From assembly GCF_001612685.1 (NCBI RefSeq), contig NZ_BDAY01000010.1, positions 62,001-126,000 of the forward strand: 64,000 nt of DNA. The letters run 5' to 3'. Positions 51,741-60,731 of this stretch are shown here, one piece after another. How positions within the stretch are numbered: the first letter of the stretch is position 1; each line of letters begins with the position of its first letter. The notes under the pieces were generated by a model. That model ran no database searches. It was not told the DNA's origin and saw only the letters and a list, made by a program, of their open reading frames with translations. The position numbers were made by a program, and so were the translations under genes. This DNA comes from Nocardia altamirensis NBRC 108246 (GTDB lineage: Bacteria; Actinomycetota; Actinomycetes; Mycobacteriales; Mycobacteriaceae).

Positions 51741-52325
51741 CTAGCCCGCACCTGGCGATACGCCCGCGAGCGCGGAGACGGCCTCGGCAAGCCGGTTGCC
51801 GTCGGGGAGTGCACCGTTCGGCGCGATCACCCACAGCACGCCGAGGCCCTGGACGAGGACGAAGTACATCTGGGCGATCGACTCGGCCTGTTCGATGGTG
51901 AGTTCCGGATGCGTTTCCCGCAGGGCCGCACCCATTTCGCGGTAGATGGTCGGCAGCGCGTCGGTGAAGAAGTTCTTCGACTCCGGTGAGCGGGCGACGC
52001 GCACCAGGTTCTCCATGCTCGCGACCATGCTGTCACGGTTCTCCGCGAAGACCCGCGGCATCGCATTCCACAGCTCGGTGAACCCGGTGATCAGCGGGGT
52101 GCCGCCGGAATCGCGGATCATCGCCTCCATGCTGTCGCCGATCGCATTGCCGAGCGCGTCGGCGAGCGCCTCGGTGATCAGCTGTTCCTTGGAGCCGAAG
52201 TGGTATCCGATCGCGGCGAGGCTGACGCCGGCGGCGGCCGCGATGTCACGGGCCGTGGTCTTGGCCACGCCCCGCTCCACGATCGCTTTGCGCGCACCCG
52301 CCAGCAGATCTTCTCGGTTTCCCAT
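51741..52325 (-). CDS. TetR-family regulator, 194 aa
   Basis: MGNREDLLAGARKAIVERGV, then TTARDIAAAAGVSLAAIGYHF (HTH). Ligand domain ends VSPGAG. ACAACGTTGT (52337-52346), a perfect 10-bp palindrome, lies 12 nt upstream of the start and may be its operator. Convergent with the exporter gene, which is a likely target. Confidence 0.85.
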   Translation of the reverse strand: MGNREDLLAGARKAIVERGVAKTTARDIAAAAGVSLAAIGYHFGSKEQLITEALADALGNAIGDSMEAMIRDSGGTPLITGFTELWNAMPRVFAENRDSMVASMENLVRVARSPESKNFFTDALPTIYREMGAALRETHPELTIEQAESIAQMYFVLVQGLGVLWVIAPNGALPDGNRLAEAVSALAGVSPGAG

Positions 52326-52336
52326 CCGGCCAGGTT

Positions 52337-52346
52337 ACAACGTTGT
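52337..52346. promoter_or_regulatory. 10-bp palindrome before the TetR gene
   Basis: ACAACGTTGT, perfect, flanked by GGTT and CAGAC. Candidate autoregulatory operator, between the divergent TetR and nucleoside-hydrolase genes. Confidence 0.4.
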
Positions 52347-52437
52347 CAGACATTTGTGCCAGACGCCTGCGCTAACCGTTGCCCGACGCAACGACCGCGC
52401 CGACGCTGCGCCGCGCCGACGGCGCTAATCTCGTCAG

Positions 52438-53490
52438 ATGCGGCAAAAGATCATCATGGACGTCGATACCGGGATCGACGACTCCCTCGCGCTGCTCTAC
52501 CTGCTCGCCTCGCCGGAGGCCGAGATCATCGGAATCGCCTCGACCGCGGGCAATGTGGACGCGCCGCGGGTCGCCGCGAACAATCTCGCCTGGCTCGATG
52601 TGTGCCGCGCCCCCGAGATCGAGGTGACGCTCGGAGCCGCTGGGCCGCTGGCGATTCCGTTGCGCACCACCGAGGACACGCACGGCCCGCACGGCGTCGG
52701 CTACGCCGAGCTGCCCGCGTCGACCCGAACGCTCTCGGCCCGGTCCGCCGCACAGATGTGGGTCGAGCTGGTGCGGGCACACCCCGGCGAGATCGTCGGA
52801 CTGTGCACCGGCCCGCTCACCAATCTCGCGCTGGCGCTGCGGCTGGAACCCGCGCTGCCGACTCTGCTGCGCCGCTTGGTGATCATGGGCGGTGCGTTCA
52901 ATCATCCCGGCAACACCACGCCGACCAACGAGTGGAACGTGCACGTGGACCCGGAAGCGGCCAAGGAGGTCTTCGACGCGTTCTCCGCCGCGCCGCAGGA
53001 CCGCCGCCCGATCGTGTGCGCGCTCGACATCACCGAGACCATCGAGATGCACCCGAAGCACCTGGCCCAGTTGGCCGAGCGCGCCGGAAGCCTTCCCGTC
53101 GAGTCGGTTTCGGCTGCCGATCCGCCCGAGGCCAGGTCCGCCGCGAGCAATCCGATCATCCGGCACGTCACCGACGCGGTGCGGTTCTACTTCGACTTCC
53201 ACCAGCTCTACAACCTCGGCTACCTCGCGCACATGCACGATCCGTTCGCGGCGGCGGTCGCGCTCGACCCCGCCCTCGCGGTGACCCGCCCGGCGACGGT
53301 CGACGTCGAGCTCAGCGGAACCTTGACGCGCGCGACCACCGTCGCCGACTGGGCGGGCATGTGGGGCCGGGAACCCAACGCCGACATCGTGATCGGCACC
53401 GACCAGGAGTTGTTCTTCGACCGGTTGATCGCCCGCGTCGGCGACCTCGCCCGGTCGGTGTACCCGCCGGAGAGAAACACCGATGCCTGA
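52438..53490 (+). CDS. inosine-uridine type nucleoside hydrolase, 350 aa
   Basis: MRQKIIMDVDTGIDDSLALL contains the Ca2+ motif DVDTGIDD; TGPLTNLALAL and MGGAFNHPGNTTPTNEWN are further ribose-binding motifs; HDPFAAAVALDP near the end completes the site. Cleaves the N-glycosidic bond of a ribonucleoside. Overlaps the amidohydrolase gene by 8 nt, suggesting linked catabolism. Confidence 0.9.
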   Translation: MRQKIIMDVDTGIDDSLALLYLLASPEAEIIGIASTAGNVDAPRVAANNLAWLDVCRAPEIEVTLGAAGPLAIPLRTTEDTHGPHGVGYAELPASTRTLSARSAAQMWVELVRAHPGEIVGLCTGPLTNLALALRLEPALPTLLRRLVIMGGAFNHPGNTTPTNEWNVHVDPEAAKEVFDAFSAAPQDRRPIVCALDITETIEMHPKHLAQLAERAGSLPVESVSAADPPEARSAASNPIIRHVTDAVRFYFDFHQLYNLGYLAHMHDPFAAAVALDPALAVTRPATVDVELSGTLTRATTVADWAGMWGREPNADIVIGTDQELFFDRLIARVGDLARSVYPPERNTDA

Positions 53491-54358
53491 CGAAAACTAC
53501 CTTCCTGACCTCCGCGACCGACTCGGCGTGCCCGGAATCATCGATGTACACACGCATTTCATGCCGGACTCGGTCATGCAAAAGGTGTGGGCCTACTTCG
53601 ATTCGGCGGGCCCGCTGGTCGGGCGCACCTGGCCGATCGCCTACCGGGCGGACGAGCAGGTCAGGTTGAAGACACTGCGCGGCTTCGGTGTTCGCGCCTT
53701 CACCGCCCTGGTGTACCCGCACAAGCCGGAGATGGCGGCCTGGCTCAACGAGTGGACCGCCGAATTCGCCGAGCGCACACCGGATTGCCTGCACACCGCG
53801 ACCTTCTTCCCCGAACCGTCGGCCGCGGACTACGTCAGGGCTGCCATCGAAAAGGGCGCCCGAGTCTTCAAGGTACATGTGCAGGTCGGTCGCTTCGACC
53901 CCCGCGACCCGCTACTCGATCCGGTCTGGTGCCTGCTCGAAGACGCCGCGATCCCAGTGGTCATCCACTGCGGATCCGGCCTGGTCCCAGGTGAATACAC
54001 CGGACCTGGCCCTATCACCCCGGTACTGCAACGCTTCCCGCGCCTCCGCCTGATCATCGCGCACATGGGCATGCCGGACTACTCCGACTTCCTCGACCTG
54101 GCCGACCAGTACGCCGACCTCCGGCTGGACACGACCATGGTGTGGACCGACTTCACCGAATCCCAAACCCCTTTCCCCACTACCGAACTCACCCGGCTCC
54201 GCGATGTCGGCGACCGCATCCTGTTCGGCAGCGACTTCCCGAACATCCCCTACCCCTACGAGCATTCGATCCAAGTACTCGAACAGCTCAACCTAGGCGA
54301 TGACTGGCTCCGTCGCGTCTGCTACCAAAACGCAGCAGAACTTTTCGCGATCACATAA
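53483..54358 (+). CDS. amidohydrolase (Amidohydro_2 / ACMSD-like), 291 aa
   Basis: GIIDVHTHFMPDSVMQ gives the HxH metal motif; VFKVHVQVGRFDPRDPLL, VVIHCGSGLVP, LIIAHMGMPDY and ILFGSDFPNIPYPYEHSI supply the remaining ligands (His, His, Asp). TIM-barrel hydrolase or decarboxylase. Overlaps the nucleoside hydrolase; perhaps acts on the base or a ring-opened product. Confidence 0.88.
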   Translation: MPDENYLPDLRDRLGVPGIIDVHTHFMPDSVMQKVWAYFDSAGPLVGRTWPIAYRADEQVRLKTLRGFGVRAFTALVYPHKPEMAAWLNEWTAEFAERTPDCLHTATFFPEPSAADYVRAAIEKGARVFKVHVQVGRFDPRDPLLDPVWCLLEDAAIPVVIHCGSGLVPGEYTGPGPITPVLQRFPRLRLIIAHMGMPDYSDFLDLADQYADLRLDTTMVWTDFTESQTPFPTTELTRLRDVGDRILFGSDFPNIPYPYEHSIQVLEQLNLGDDWLRRVCYQNAAELFAIT

Positions 54359-54652
54359 CCCAAACCGCATTGACCCGAGGCGTGGCAAAGAGCGGAAGAG
54401 ACTCCCCGGCTCTACGGTCTCCTGTAAGTACGGCATCTCGGTGTATGCACCGGATTAGCGTGGTGACGTCGCCTGCCGTACCCGGCTGACCTCCGCAGTC
54501 GATCACGCGACCTCTCGTCCCAGCCGGGTCATCTGGCTATGGTCCAGTCTCGAGAGCTTTCAAGATCAAAGAAGTCGAACTCTCGCTACCGTCCACCGGC
54601 CATACCGAGATCCGCACTCCTTCTCGCGGCCGCCCCCGAGGATCCACAGACC

Positions 54653-54698
54653 TTCCGTACGGTTCACAAGAGTTCTACGCCTTGCGAACCGTACGGAA
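54653..54698. repeat. 13-bp perfect inverted repeat, 20-nt loop
   Basis: TTCCGTACGGTTC (54653-54665) and GAACCGTACGGAA (54686-54698). Each arm itself contains the palindrome CCGTACGG, so it could also be a double operator. No gene starts within 150 bp. Confidence 0.65.
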
Positions 54699-54771
54699 CC
54701 CGTGTGGATGCCCAGAAAGGGTGCCCATGATCCCGGAATGTGGGATCCAAGGGGTGGTTTCGGGTCGAGGG

Positions 54772-54816
54772 GGTAATGGTGCAGGTGGCTTCTCGGGCGA
54801 TGCCTGCACCATTACC
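54772..54816. terminator. 14-bp perfect hairpin between convergent genes
   Basis: GGTAATGGTGCAGG (54772-54785) pairs exactly with CCTGCACCATTACC (54803-54816), 17-nt loop. It sits 42 bp from the 3' end of the NAD(P)-binding gene and can end transcription from both sides. Confidence 0.6.
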
Positions 54817-54857
54817 TCGTGATCAATCGACCAACTCCGGAACGAGTGCGGAGAGGG

Positions 54858-55499
54858 TCAGGCTGCGGCTACGGTGAATCTGGTGCGGGGGTGTGCGGGG
54901 GTTTCGGCCTCGTCGAGTAGGGCGACTGCGAGGTCTTCCATGGAGATGGTTGAGGTGCCGTCGGGGGCGGTGAGCAGGTCGTCGGTGCCCGAGCGGTAGG
55001 TGCCGGTGCGGGTGCCTGGCACGAGCAGGGCGGGTGGGCTCAGGTAGGTCCAGTCTGCGGTCGTTTCCGCGCGGTACAGCGCGAGCTGTGCTGCGCAGGC
55101 GAGGGCGATGGGGCGCAATTCTGCTGGGAAGTCCGGGGTTTCGTGCAGGGTGAGGCCGTCGGTGTCCGGGACGTTCAGTGTTGCCGCGCCGCCGACGGCG
55201 AGCAGCCGAACGCCGGTGTGTGCCAACGCCTTCAGCAGCACCGAGGTGACTGCGGGCAGTTCGTGCTCCTGACCTGCTGGCGGGCGGGTCGCGGTGATCA
55301 CGAGATCCTTTCCGGTACTGAGGTTTACCACGTCGTCGAGGTTGGCGGCATCGCCGACGCGCACTTCAGCCGCGGCGGGCACCGCGGCCGCGCGGGCCGG
55401 ATCGCGGACCACCGCGACGACCTCGTGGCCGCGCGCCAGCGCTTCGGCCACCACTCCGCTGCCCACGTCGCCTGTCGCGCCGAACACCGTGATACGCAT
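54858..55499 (-). CDS. NAD(P)H-binding protein (atypical SDR), 213 aa
   Basis: MRITVFGATGDVGSGVVAEA is the GxxGxxG Rossmann start; GKDLVITATRPPAGQEHELP, LLAVGGAATLNVPDTDG and YRAETTADWTYLSPPALLVP follow the NmrA/YwnB pattern. GGAGGAG lies just before the ATG. Divergent from a MarR regulator with two operator-like sites between, so it is its likely target. Confidence 0.87.
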   Translation of the reverse strand: MRITVFGATGDVGSGVVAEALARGHEVVAVVRDPARAAAVPAAAEVRVGDAANLDDVVNLSTGKDLVITATRPPAGQEHELPAVTSVLLKALAHTGVRLLAVGGAATLNVPDTDGLTLHETPDFPAELRPIALACAAQLALYRAETTADWTYLSPPALLVPGTRTGTYRSGTDDLLTAPDGTSTISMEDLAVALLDEAETPAHPRTRFTVAAA

Positions 55500-55527
55500 G
55501 ATTTGTCTCCTCCGGACACCTTCTTGG

Positions 55528-55565
55528 TTACTTAGCCCTAAGCAACATAGCTTAGTGCTGAGCAA
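55528..55565. promoter_or_regulatory. two MarR-type operators, 20 bp apart
   Basis: TTACTTAGCCCTAAGCAA (55528-55545) and TAGCTTAGTGCTGAGCAA (55548-55565) share CTTAGNNCTRAGCAA and have inverted-repeat cores (CTTAG...CTAAG). Their starts are exactly two helical turns apart. They lie in the 115-bp gap between the NAD(P)-binding gene and the MarR gene. Confidence 0.7.
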
Positions 55566-55614
55566 TTCCGGGCATGAGGTATCTCACCGTTGAGGTATTC
55601 GATAGAGTGCGGGA

Positions 55615-56109
55615 GTGACCGATCACGTCGACCGAGTGCTTGCCCAATGGCAGGCGCAGCGCCCCGACCTGGACGTCTCCCCCATGGCCGTGCTCGGACG
55701 GCTGACCAGGCTGTCTCAACTCGTCGGCACCGAACTGCGCAAAACCTTCGCCACGCACAATCTCGACGCCGCCTCCTTCGATGTGCTGGCGACCCTGCGG
55801 CGGAGCGACCCGCCGCACTGCCTGACCCCGACCGAGCTGATGCATTCGGCCATGGTCACGTCCGGCGCGATCACCCAGCGCCTGGATCGCCTCGAGGAAC
55901 GCGGCCTGGTCACCCGGTCGCGCAGCGAATCCGACGGCCGCGGCGTTCGGGTGGCGCTCACCGAGGCCGGTCTCGCCCTCATCGACGCGGCGCTGCCCGA
56001 CCACGTCGCCACCGAGGAACGCCTGCTCGCGAAGCTCACCCCCGCCGACCGCGAGCAGCTCGCAGGCAATCTACGCACCATGCTCGAATCCCTGGGCGAC
56101 TCAACCTGA
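55615..56109 (+). CDS. MarR-family regulator, 164 aa
   Basis: Winged helix: LRKTFATHNLDAASFDVLAT, TPTELMHSAMVTSGAITQRL, ERGLVTRSRSESDGRGVRVA. GTG start at 55615. Likely represses the divergent NAD(P)-binding gene and itself by the twin sites at 55528-55565; the usual ligands are aromatic or oxidising compounds. Confidence 0.88.
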   Translation: MTDHVDRVLAQWQAQRPDLDVSPMAVLGRLTRLSQLVGTELRKTFATHNLDAASFDVLATLRRSDPPHCLTPTELMHSAMVTSGAITQRLDRLEERGLVTRSRSESDGRGVRVALTEAGLALIDAALPDHVATEERLLAKLTPADREQLAGNLRTMLESLGDST

Positions 56110-56116
56110 TTGGCAG

Positions 56117-56587
56117 TCAGGCCGCCGGGCGGGCGGCTAGGCCGCGGATGTAGTTGACCCGCTGCTCGGTGTCGAGGACCTGACGGCGGTCGCTGATCGG
56201 CACCTGGGTGGCGTAATAGAAATCCGGCCCCTGCACGCTGACCTGGACAAAGCCCTGGATGACTTCTTCGCGGACGGCCAGGAACAGCAGGCCGAGCAGG
56301 CAGGCGAGCATGAGCAGAACCGCGAGCACGATCGCGTACGACGGGATGCGCTGACTCACCGTGGTCTGGTTGGTCAGGATCCAGGTGGTGCCCGCCAACG
56401 GATGCGCACCGGAGGGCGTCAGCACCCGGGTTGCCGTGCAACCGATGTCGCCGACGGTCACGAGCACCGACTCCGGGACGTTCGACGCAGGAAACGCGAT
56501 CACCTGAGGCGGCGGTTCCGGTCCGGCAGGCCGATGCGACCGAACCGGATGCGGTTCAGGCGTCCAGTGATTCACGTCATCGGTCAT
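56117..56587 (-). CDS. single-pass membrane protein, 156 aa
   Basis: MTDDVNHWTPEPHPVRSHRP, then a possible cytoplasmic domain, a helix (YAIVLAVLLMLACLLGLLFL) near residues 83-102, and an outside C-terminal part (VREEVIQGFVQVSVQGPDF). ATG 56587 has GGAGGTG upstream. Convergent with MarR, only 7 nt apart. No family recognised. Confidence 0.65.
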   Translation of the reverse strand: MTDDVNHWTPEPHPVRSHRPAGPEPPPQVIAFPASNVPESVLVTVGDIGCTATRVLTPSGAHPLAGTTWILTNQTTVSQRIPSYAIVLAVLLMLACLLGLLFLAVREEVIQGFVQVSVQGPDFYYATQVPISDRRQVLDTEQRVNYIRGLAARPAA

Positions 56588-56676
56588 CGACCACACCTCC
56601 TTCGAGCTACGGAGGGAACGAGCCCTCCGTATCACGTCGGCCGGCGAGTCCTCGGCAACCGCGTCGTCGCCAGGCG

Positions 56677-56715
56677 GGAACCTTCAGGAAAGGAACCTTC
56701 CGCTGAGGAACCTTC
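56677..56715. repeat. three direct repeats GGAACCTTC, 15-bp period
   Basis: GGAACCTTC starts at 56677, 56692 and 56707. It lies about 90-130 bp upstream of the gene at 56117-56587 and may be a regulatory array; the repeat core GGAACCTTC is itself near-palindromic. The rest of 56588-56912 shows no gene; GCCCT is repeated in tandem around 56876-56890. Confidence 0.5.
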
Positions 56716-56912
56716 GAGCCTACTCCGCGTCAACGGCGGTCGACAACTAGCAGACCAGCGGCAAACCTTCCGGATCACCTGCGTTTCATATCATCCGCCC
56801 AGTTGAAGCCATCCAGCCGGGGAAACAAAGCGGCGACCGCGCAACTGCACCAGCGGCTCTGGCGACTTGCCAGTTGCCCTGCCCTGCCCTGATCAGAGCG
56901 CCGCAACGACGA

Positions 56913-57314
56913 TCAGTCCGCGAGATCGATCCTGACAGTCAACAGATTCGTACCGAGGGCACGGACCACCGCACTGTTCATCCTCGGCAGCGTGCGCAGC
57001 CGGGCGATCGGGTCGTCCTGCGGCATCGGATGCGCGGTGCCGTGATGCCACTGCCCGTTGAGGCGAATCCGAACGGCAGAGTCCGCCATCAGGTTTCGCA
57101 CGTAATCGGACTGGTCGCCATGATTCGAAACCAGCCAGAATTGCCGCCCCACCTGTTTGCCGCCCACCGGTGTGCGTCGCGGCTGACCGGACTTGCGCCC
57201 GGTGGTCTCCAACAGGACCTGCCCCGGCGTCCGAGTGCTGATCGGATTGGCGAGGCGACGGTGGAAGAACCGGTCGAGCCGCATGCGCCAGCTGTTCGAT
57301 GCCATGTCGGTCAT
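56913..57314 (-). CDS. deazaflavin (F420)-dependent nitroreductase-family protein, 133 aa
   Basis: Ddn-like split barrel: RTPGQVLLETTGRKSGQPRR, TPVGGKQVGRQFWLVSNHGD and DYVRNLMADSAVRIRLNGQW. The family binds F420 and reduces quinones or nitro compounds. Start taken at ATG 57314 (MTDMASNSW); a TTG at 57341 and ATG at 57305 are alternatives. Confidence 0.85.
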   Translation of the reverse strand: MTDMASNSWRMRLDRFFHRRLANPISTRTPGQVLLETTGRKSGQPRRTPVGGKQVGRQFWLVSNHGDQSDYVRNLMADSAVRIRLNGQWHHGTAHPMPQDDPIARLRTLPRMNSAVVRALGTNLLTVRIDLAD

Positions 57315-57387
57315 ACTCGCCGCGAACCACGCCGAGTGCAACTTACAGACCGTCGATCACCAATCGGCCCGTCGATCACCAATCGGC

Positions 57388-58446
57388 TCAGCGTCCGTCG
57401 AAGGCGCGCAGCAGTTCTTCGGCGGCCAGCGCCGCGGTGAGCGTGCCGTCGCGAACCTGCTTTTCCACTGTTGCCCGAATGGCTTTCACGTTCGGGTTGT
57501 CAGCCAGGCGGCGCAGCAGCTGGTCGTGCACCATCGTCCAGGTCCAGTCGATCTGCTGCCTGCGGCGCTTCTCGTCGAACTCCCCGGCATCGGTGAGCAC
57601 CCGGCGATGTTCCAGGACGGTGTCCCAGAACTTGTCCAGCCCAATGCCTTCCAGCCCACTCATGGTCAACACCGGTGGCCGCCACAGTGCGTCGTGCGGA
57701 TGGATGAGCCGCAGCGCACCGCTGAGTTCGCGCGCCGCCGACTTGGCTTCCAGCTCATGCTTGCCGTCGGCCTTGTTGACCGCGACCAGATCGGCGAGCT
57801 CCAGCACGCCTTTCTTGATGCCCTGCAACTGATCTCCGGTGCGGGCCAACGCCAGGAAGCAGAAGACGTCCACCATGTTGGCGACGGTCACCTCGGACTG
57901 CCCGACGCCGACCGTCTCCACCAGGATCACGTCATAGCCTGCGGCCTCGAGCAGCACGATGGTCTCGCGCGTCGCCTTGGCGACCCCGCCGAGGGTGCCC
58001 GCGGTGGGCGAGGGCCGGATGTATGCGTTGCGCTCCACCGAAAGTCGCGCCATCCGGGTCTTGTCGCCGAGGATCGACCCGCCGGTCCTGGTGGACGACG
58101 GATCGACCGCGAGCACCGCGACCCGGTGCCCCTTGCCGATCAGGTCCATCCCGAGCGCATCGATGAACGTCGACTTGCCGACACCCGGAACACCGGTGAT
58201 ACCAACACGATTGGACACCGTGGCAGTCGCCGAGCTCTGCTTGTCCGGCGTCAGCCCGAGCAACAACCGCTGTGCGAGATCCCGATGATCCGCGCGCGTC
58301 GATTCGACCAGCGTGATCGCCCGCGCCAGCGCCGCGCGCTCCCCCGCCCTGACCGCCTGCGCCAGCGCGTCGACATCGATCACCCTGCCCCGCCGCGCAG
58401 GCCGAGGACCCGCGTCGGCGGCGGCAGTGCCATTGCCCTCACTCAT
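57388..58446 (-). CDS. meaB: methylmalonyl-CoA mutase-associated GTPase, 352 aa
   Basis: G3E GTPase: [18 protein letters not shown] (P-loop), [41 protein letters not shown]. Family role: GTP-gated loading of adenosylcobalamin and protection of methylmalonyl-CoA mutase. Overlaps mutB by ATGA. Length normal. Confidence 0.93.
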   Translation of the reverse strand: MSEGNGTAAADAGPRPARRGRVIDVDALAQAVRAGERAALARAITLVESTRADHRDLAQRLLLGLTPDKQSSATATVSNRVGITGVPGVGKSTFIDALGMDLIGKGHRVAVLAVDPSSTRTGGSILGDKTRMARLSVERNAYIRPSPTAGTLGGVAKATRETIVLLEAAGYDVILVETVGVGQSEVTVANMVDVFCFLALARTGDQLQGIKKGVLELADLVAVNKADGKHELEAKSAARELSGALRLIHPHDALWRPPVLTMSGLEGIGLDKFWDTVLEHRRVLTDAGEFDEKRRRQQIDWTWTMVHDQLLRRLADNPNVKAIRATVEKQVRDGTLTAALAAEELLRAFDGR

Positions 58447-60731
58447 TCGGCCCCTGCGGAGTCCTCGTCGCCCGCGTGGCCGAGTTCGGTCGCGAGCTTC
58501 TTCAGCAGGTCGATCGCGGCGTCGGCGATCACGGTGCCCGGCGGGAAGATCGCCGCAGCGCCCGCCTCGTACAGCGCGTCGAAGTCACCGGGCGGGATGA
58601 CCCCGCCGACGATGACCATGATGTCCGGTCGCCCGGCATCGGCCAGTGCCTGCCGCAGCGCGGGCACCAGCGTGAGGTGGCCTGCCGCCAGCGACGACAC
58701 CCCGACGACGTGCACGTCGTTGTCGGCCGCCTGCTGCGCCACCTCCTCGGGGGTCTGGAACAGCGGGCCCACGTCGACGTCGAAGCCGAGGTCGGCAAAG
58801 GCGGTGGCGATCACCTTCTGGCCGCGGTCGTGGCCGTCCTGGCCCATCTTGGCGACCAGGATGCGCGGACGACGGCCTTCCGCCTCGGCGAACTCCTCGA
58901 CCAGCTCGCTCGCCTTGGTGATGTTGGTGACCTTGCCTGCCTCGTCCCGGTACACACCCGAGAGGGTACGGATCTCGGCCTGGTGCCTGCCGTATACGCG
59001 CTCCAGCGCGTCGGAGATCTCACCGACGGTGGCCTTGGCACGGGCCGCGTCGATGGCGAGCGCGAGCAGGTTGTTCGCCATGCCGCCCTCGGACGACGCT
59101 GCCGCCCTTGACAATTCGGCGAGCGCGCGCTCGACCTCACCCGCGTCGCGTTCCGCACGCAGCTGGCGCAGCTTCTCGATCTGCTCGACTCGCACCCTGG
59201 AGTTCTCGACCTTGAGGACCTCGACCTCCTGGTCCTCCTCGACCTGATACTTGTTCACGCCGATCACCGGCTGCTGGCCGGTGTCGATGCGCGCCTGGGT
59301 GCGTGCGGCCGCCTCCTCGATGCGCAGCTTCGGAATGCCCTCGCCGATGGCCTGTGCCATGCCGCCGTGCGCCTCCACCTCGGCGATGTGGGCGCGGGCG
59401 CGGTTGGCCAGCTGATGGGTCAGCCACTCGACGTAGTAGGAACCGCCCCACGGGTCGATCGGCCGGGTGGTGTTGGATTCCTGCTGGATGAGCAGCTGGG
59501 TGTTGCGCGCGATGCGGGCGGAGAAGTCGGTCGGCAGGGCGAGCGCTTCGTCGAGCGCGTTGGTGTGCAGCGACTGGGTGTGGCCCTGGGTCGCGGCCAT
59601 TGCCTCCAAGCAGGTGCGTGCGACGTTGTTGTAGGCGTCCTGCGCGGTCAGCGACCAGCCCGACGTCTGCGAATGCGTGCGCAGCGACAGCGATTTCGCG
59701 CTCTTCGGGTTGAACTGCGCGACCAGTTCGCTCCACAGCAGCCGCCCGGCGCGCAGCTTGGCCACCTCCATGAAGAAGTTCATGCCGATGGCCCAGAAGA
59801 ACGACAGTCGCGGCGCGAACTTGTCCACCGGCATGCCCGCGTCGATGCCTGCGCGCAGGTACTCCACGCCGTCGGCGAGGGTGTAGGCCAGTTCGAGGTC
59901 GGCAGTCGCCCCGGCTTCCTGAATGTGGTAGCCGGAGATGGAGATCGAGTTGAACTTCGGCATCTTGGCGCTGGTGTAGGCGAAGATGTCGGAGATGATC
60001 CGCATCGAAGGCTTGGGCGGGTAGATGTAGGTGTTGCGGACCATGAACTCTTTCAGAATGTCGTTCTGAATGGTTCCGGCCAGCTGCTCCGGCGTGACGC
60101 CCTGTTCTTCTGCCGCAACGACATACAGCGCGAGGATCGGCAGCACCGCGCCGTTCATCGTCATCGAAACGCTGACCTGATCGAGCGGGATGTGGTCGAA
60201 CAGCTGGCGCATGTCGAGGATGGAGTCGATGGCGACGCCCGCCATGCCGACGTCACCCTGCACGCGCGGATGGTCCGAGTCGTAGCCGCGGTGCGTCGCC
60301 AGGTCGAACGCGACCGACAAACCCTTCTGACCCGCCTGCAAGTTGCGGCGGTAGAAGGCATTCGAGTCGGCGGCGGTGGAGAAGCCCGCGTACTGGCGGA
60401 TGGTCCACGGCTGGTTGACGTACATCGTCGGGTACGGACCGCGCACGAACGGCGCGATGCCCGGCACGCTGTCGAGCGGATACCCCTCGGCGGCAACCGC
60501 ATCCCGGTCGGCCTTGGTGAATACCGGTGCCACGTCGATGCCTTCGGGCGTCGACCACTTCAGCTGCTCTGGCGCATAGTGATTGGCGGCGGCCGCCGTG
60601 CGGACGTAGGCATCGACTTGTGCAGTGTCGACGGCGGCGGGCTCCGGCGCCCGCTCGGTCAGCGGCACCTCGGCGAAACTGCCGATCAGATGCTGGATGT
60701 CGCCCGGTTTGCGGGCGTGGCTCAGTGTCAT
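58443..60731 (-). CDS. mutB: methylmalonyl-CoA mutase large (alpha) subunit, 762 aa
   Basis: Barrel domain of about 560 residues ([40 protein letters not shown]) and C-terminal cobalamin domain with the base-off motif [20 protein letters not shown] (DxHxxG). Converts (R)-methylmalonyl-CoA to succinyl-CoA with adenosylcobalamin. ATG 60731 overlaps the mutA stop; the frame is open much further upstream but that is mutA's shadow. Operon mutA-mutB-meaB. Confidence 0.95.
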   Translation of the reverse strand: MTLSHARKPGDIQHLIGSFAEVPLTERAPEPAAVDTAQVDAYVRTAAAANHYAPEQLKWSTPEGIDVAPVFTKADRDAVAAEGYPLDSVPGIAPFVRGPYPTMYVNQPWTIRQYAGFSTAADSNAFYRRNLQAGQKGLSVAFDLATHRGYDSDHPRVQGDVGMAGVAIDSILDMRQLFDHIPLDQVSVSMTMNGAVLPILALYVVAAEEQGVTPEQLAGTIQNDILKEFMVRNTYIYPPKPSMRIISDIFAYTSAKMPKFNSISISGYHIQEAGATADLELAYTLADGVEYLRAGIDAGMPVDKFAPRLSFFWAIGMNFFMEVAKLRAGRLLWSELVAQFNPKSAKSLSLRTHSQTSGWSLTAQDAYNNVARTCLEAMAATQGHTQSLHTNALDEALALPTDFSARIARNTQLLIQQESNTTRPIDPWGGSYYVEWLTHQLANRARAHIAEVEAHGGMAQAIGEGIPKLRIEEAAARTQARIDTGQQPVIGVNKYQVEEDQEVEVLKVENSRVRVEQIEKLRQLRAERDAGEVERALAELSRAAASSEGGMANNLLALAIDAARAKATVGEISDALERVYGRHQAEIRTLSGVYRDEAGKVTNITKASELVEEFAEAEGRRPRILVAKMGQDGHDRGQKVIATAFADLGFDVDVGPLFQTPEEVAQQAADNDVHVVGVSSLAAGHLTLVPALRQALADAGRPDIMVIVGGVIPPGDFDALYEAGAAAIFPPGTVIADAAIDLLKKLATELGHAGDEDSAGAE

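Larger units (their letters stand above)
54359..54857. other. 500-bp stretch between convergent genes with two strong inverted repeats
   Basis: No credible gene. Contains the inverted repeats at 54653-54698 and 54772-54816, and a GATCCC/GGGATC hairpin near 54729-54746. Base composition is lower in GC than the genes on either side. Confidence 0.6.

Noticed and set aside
57193..59247. 684-codon plus-strand frame
   Set aside because: Antisense to meaB and mutB.
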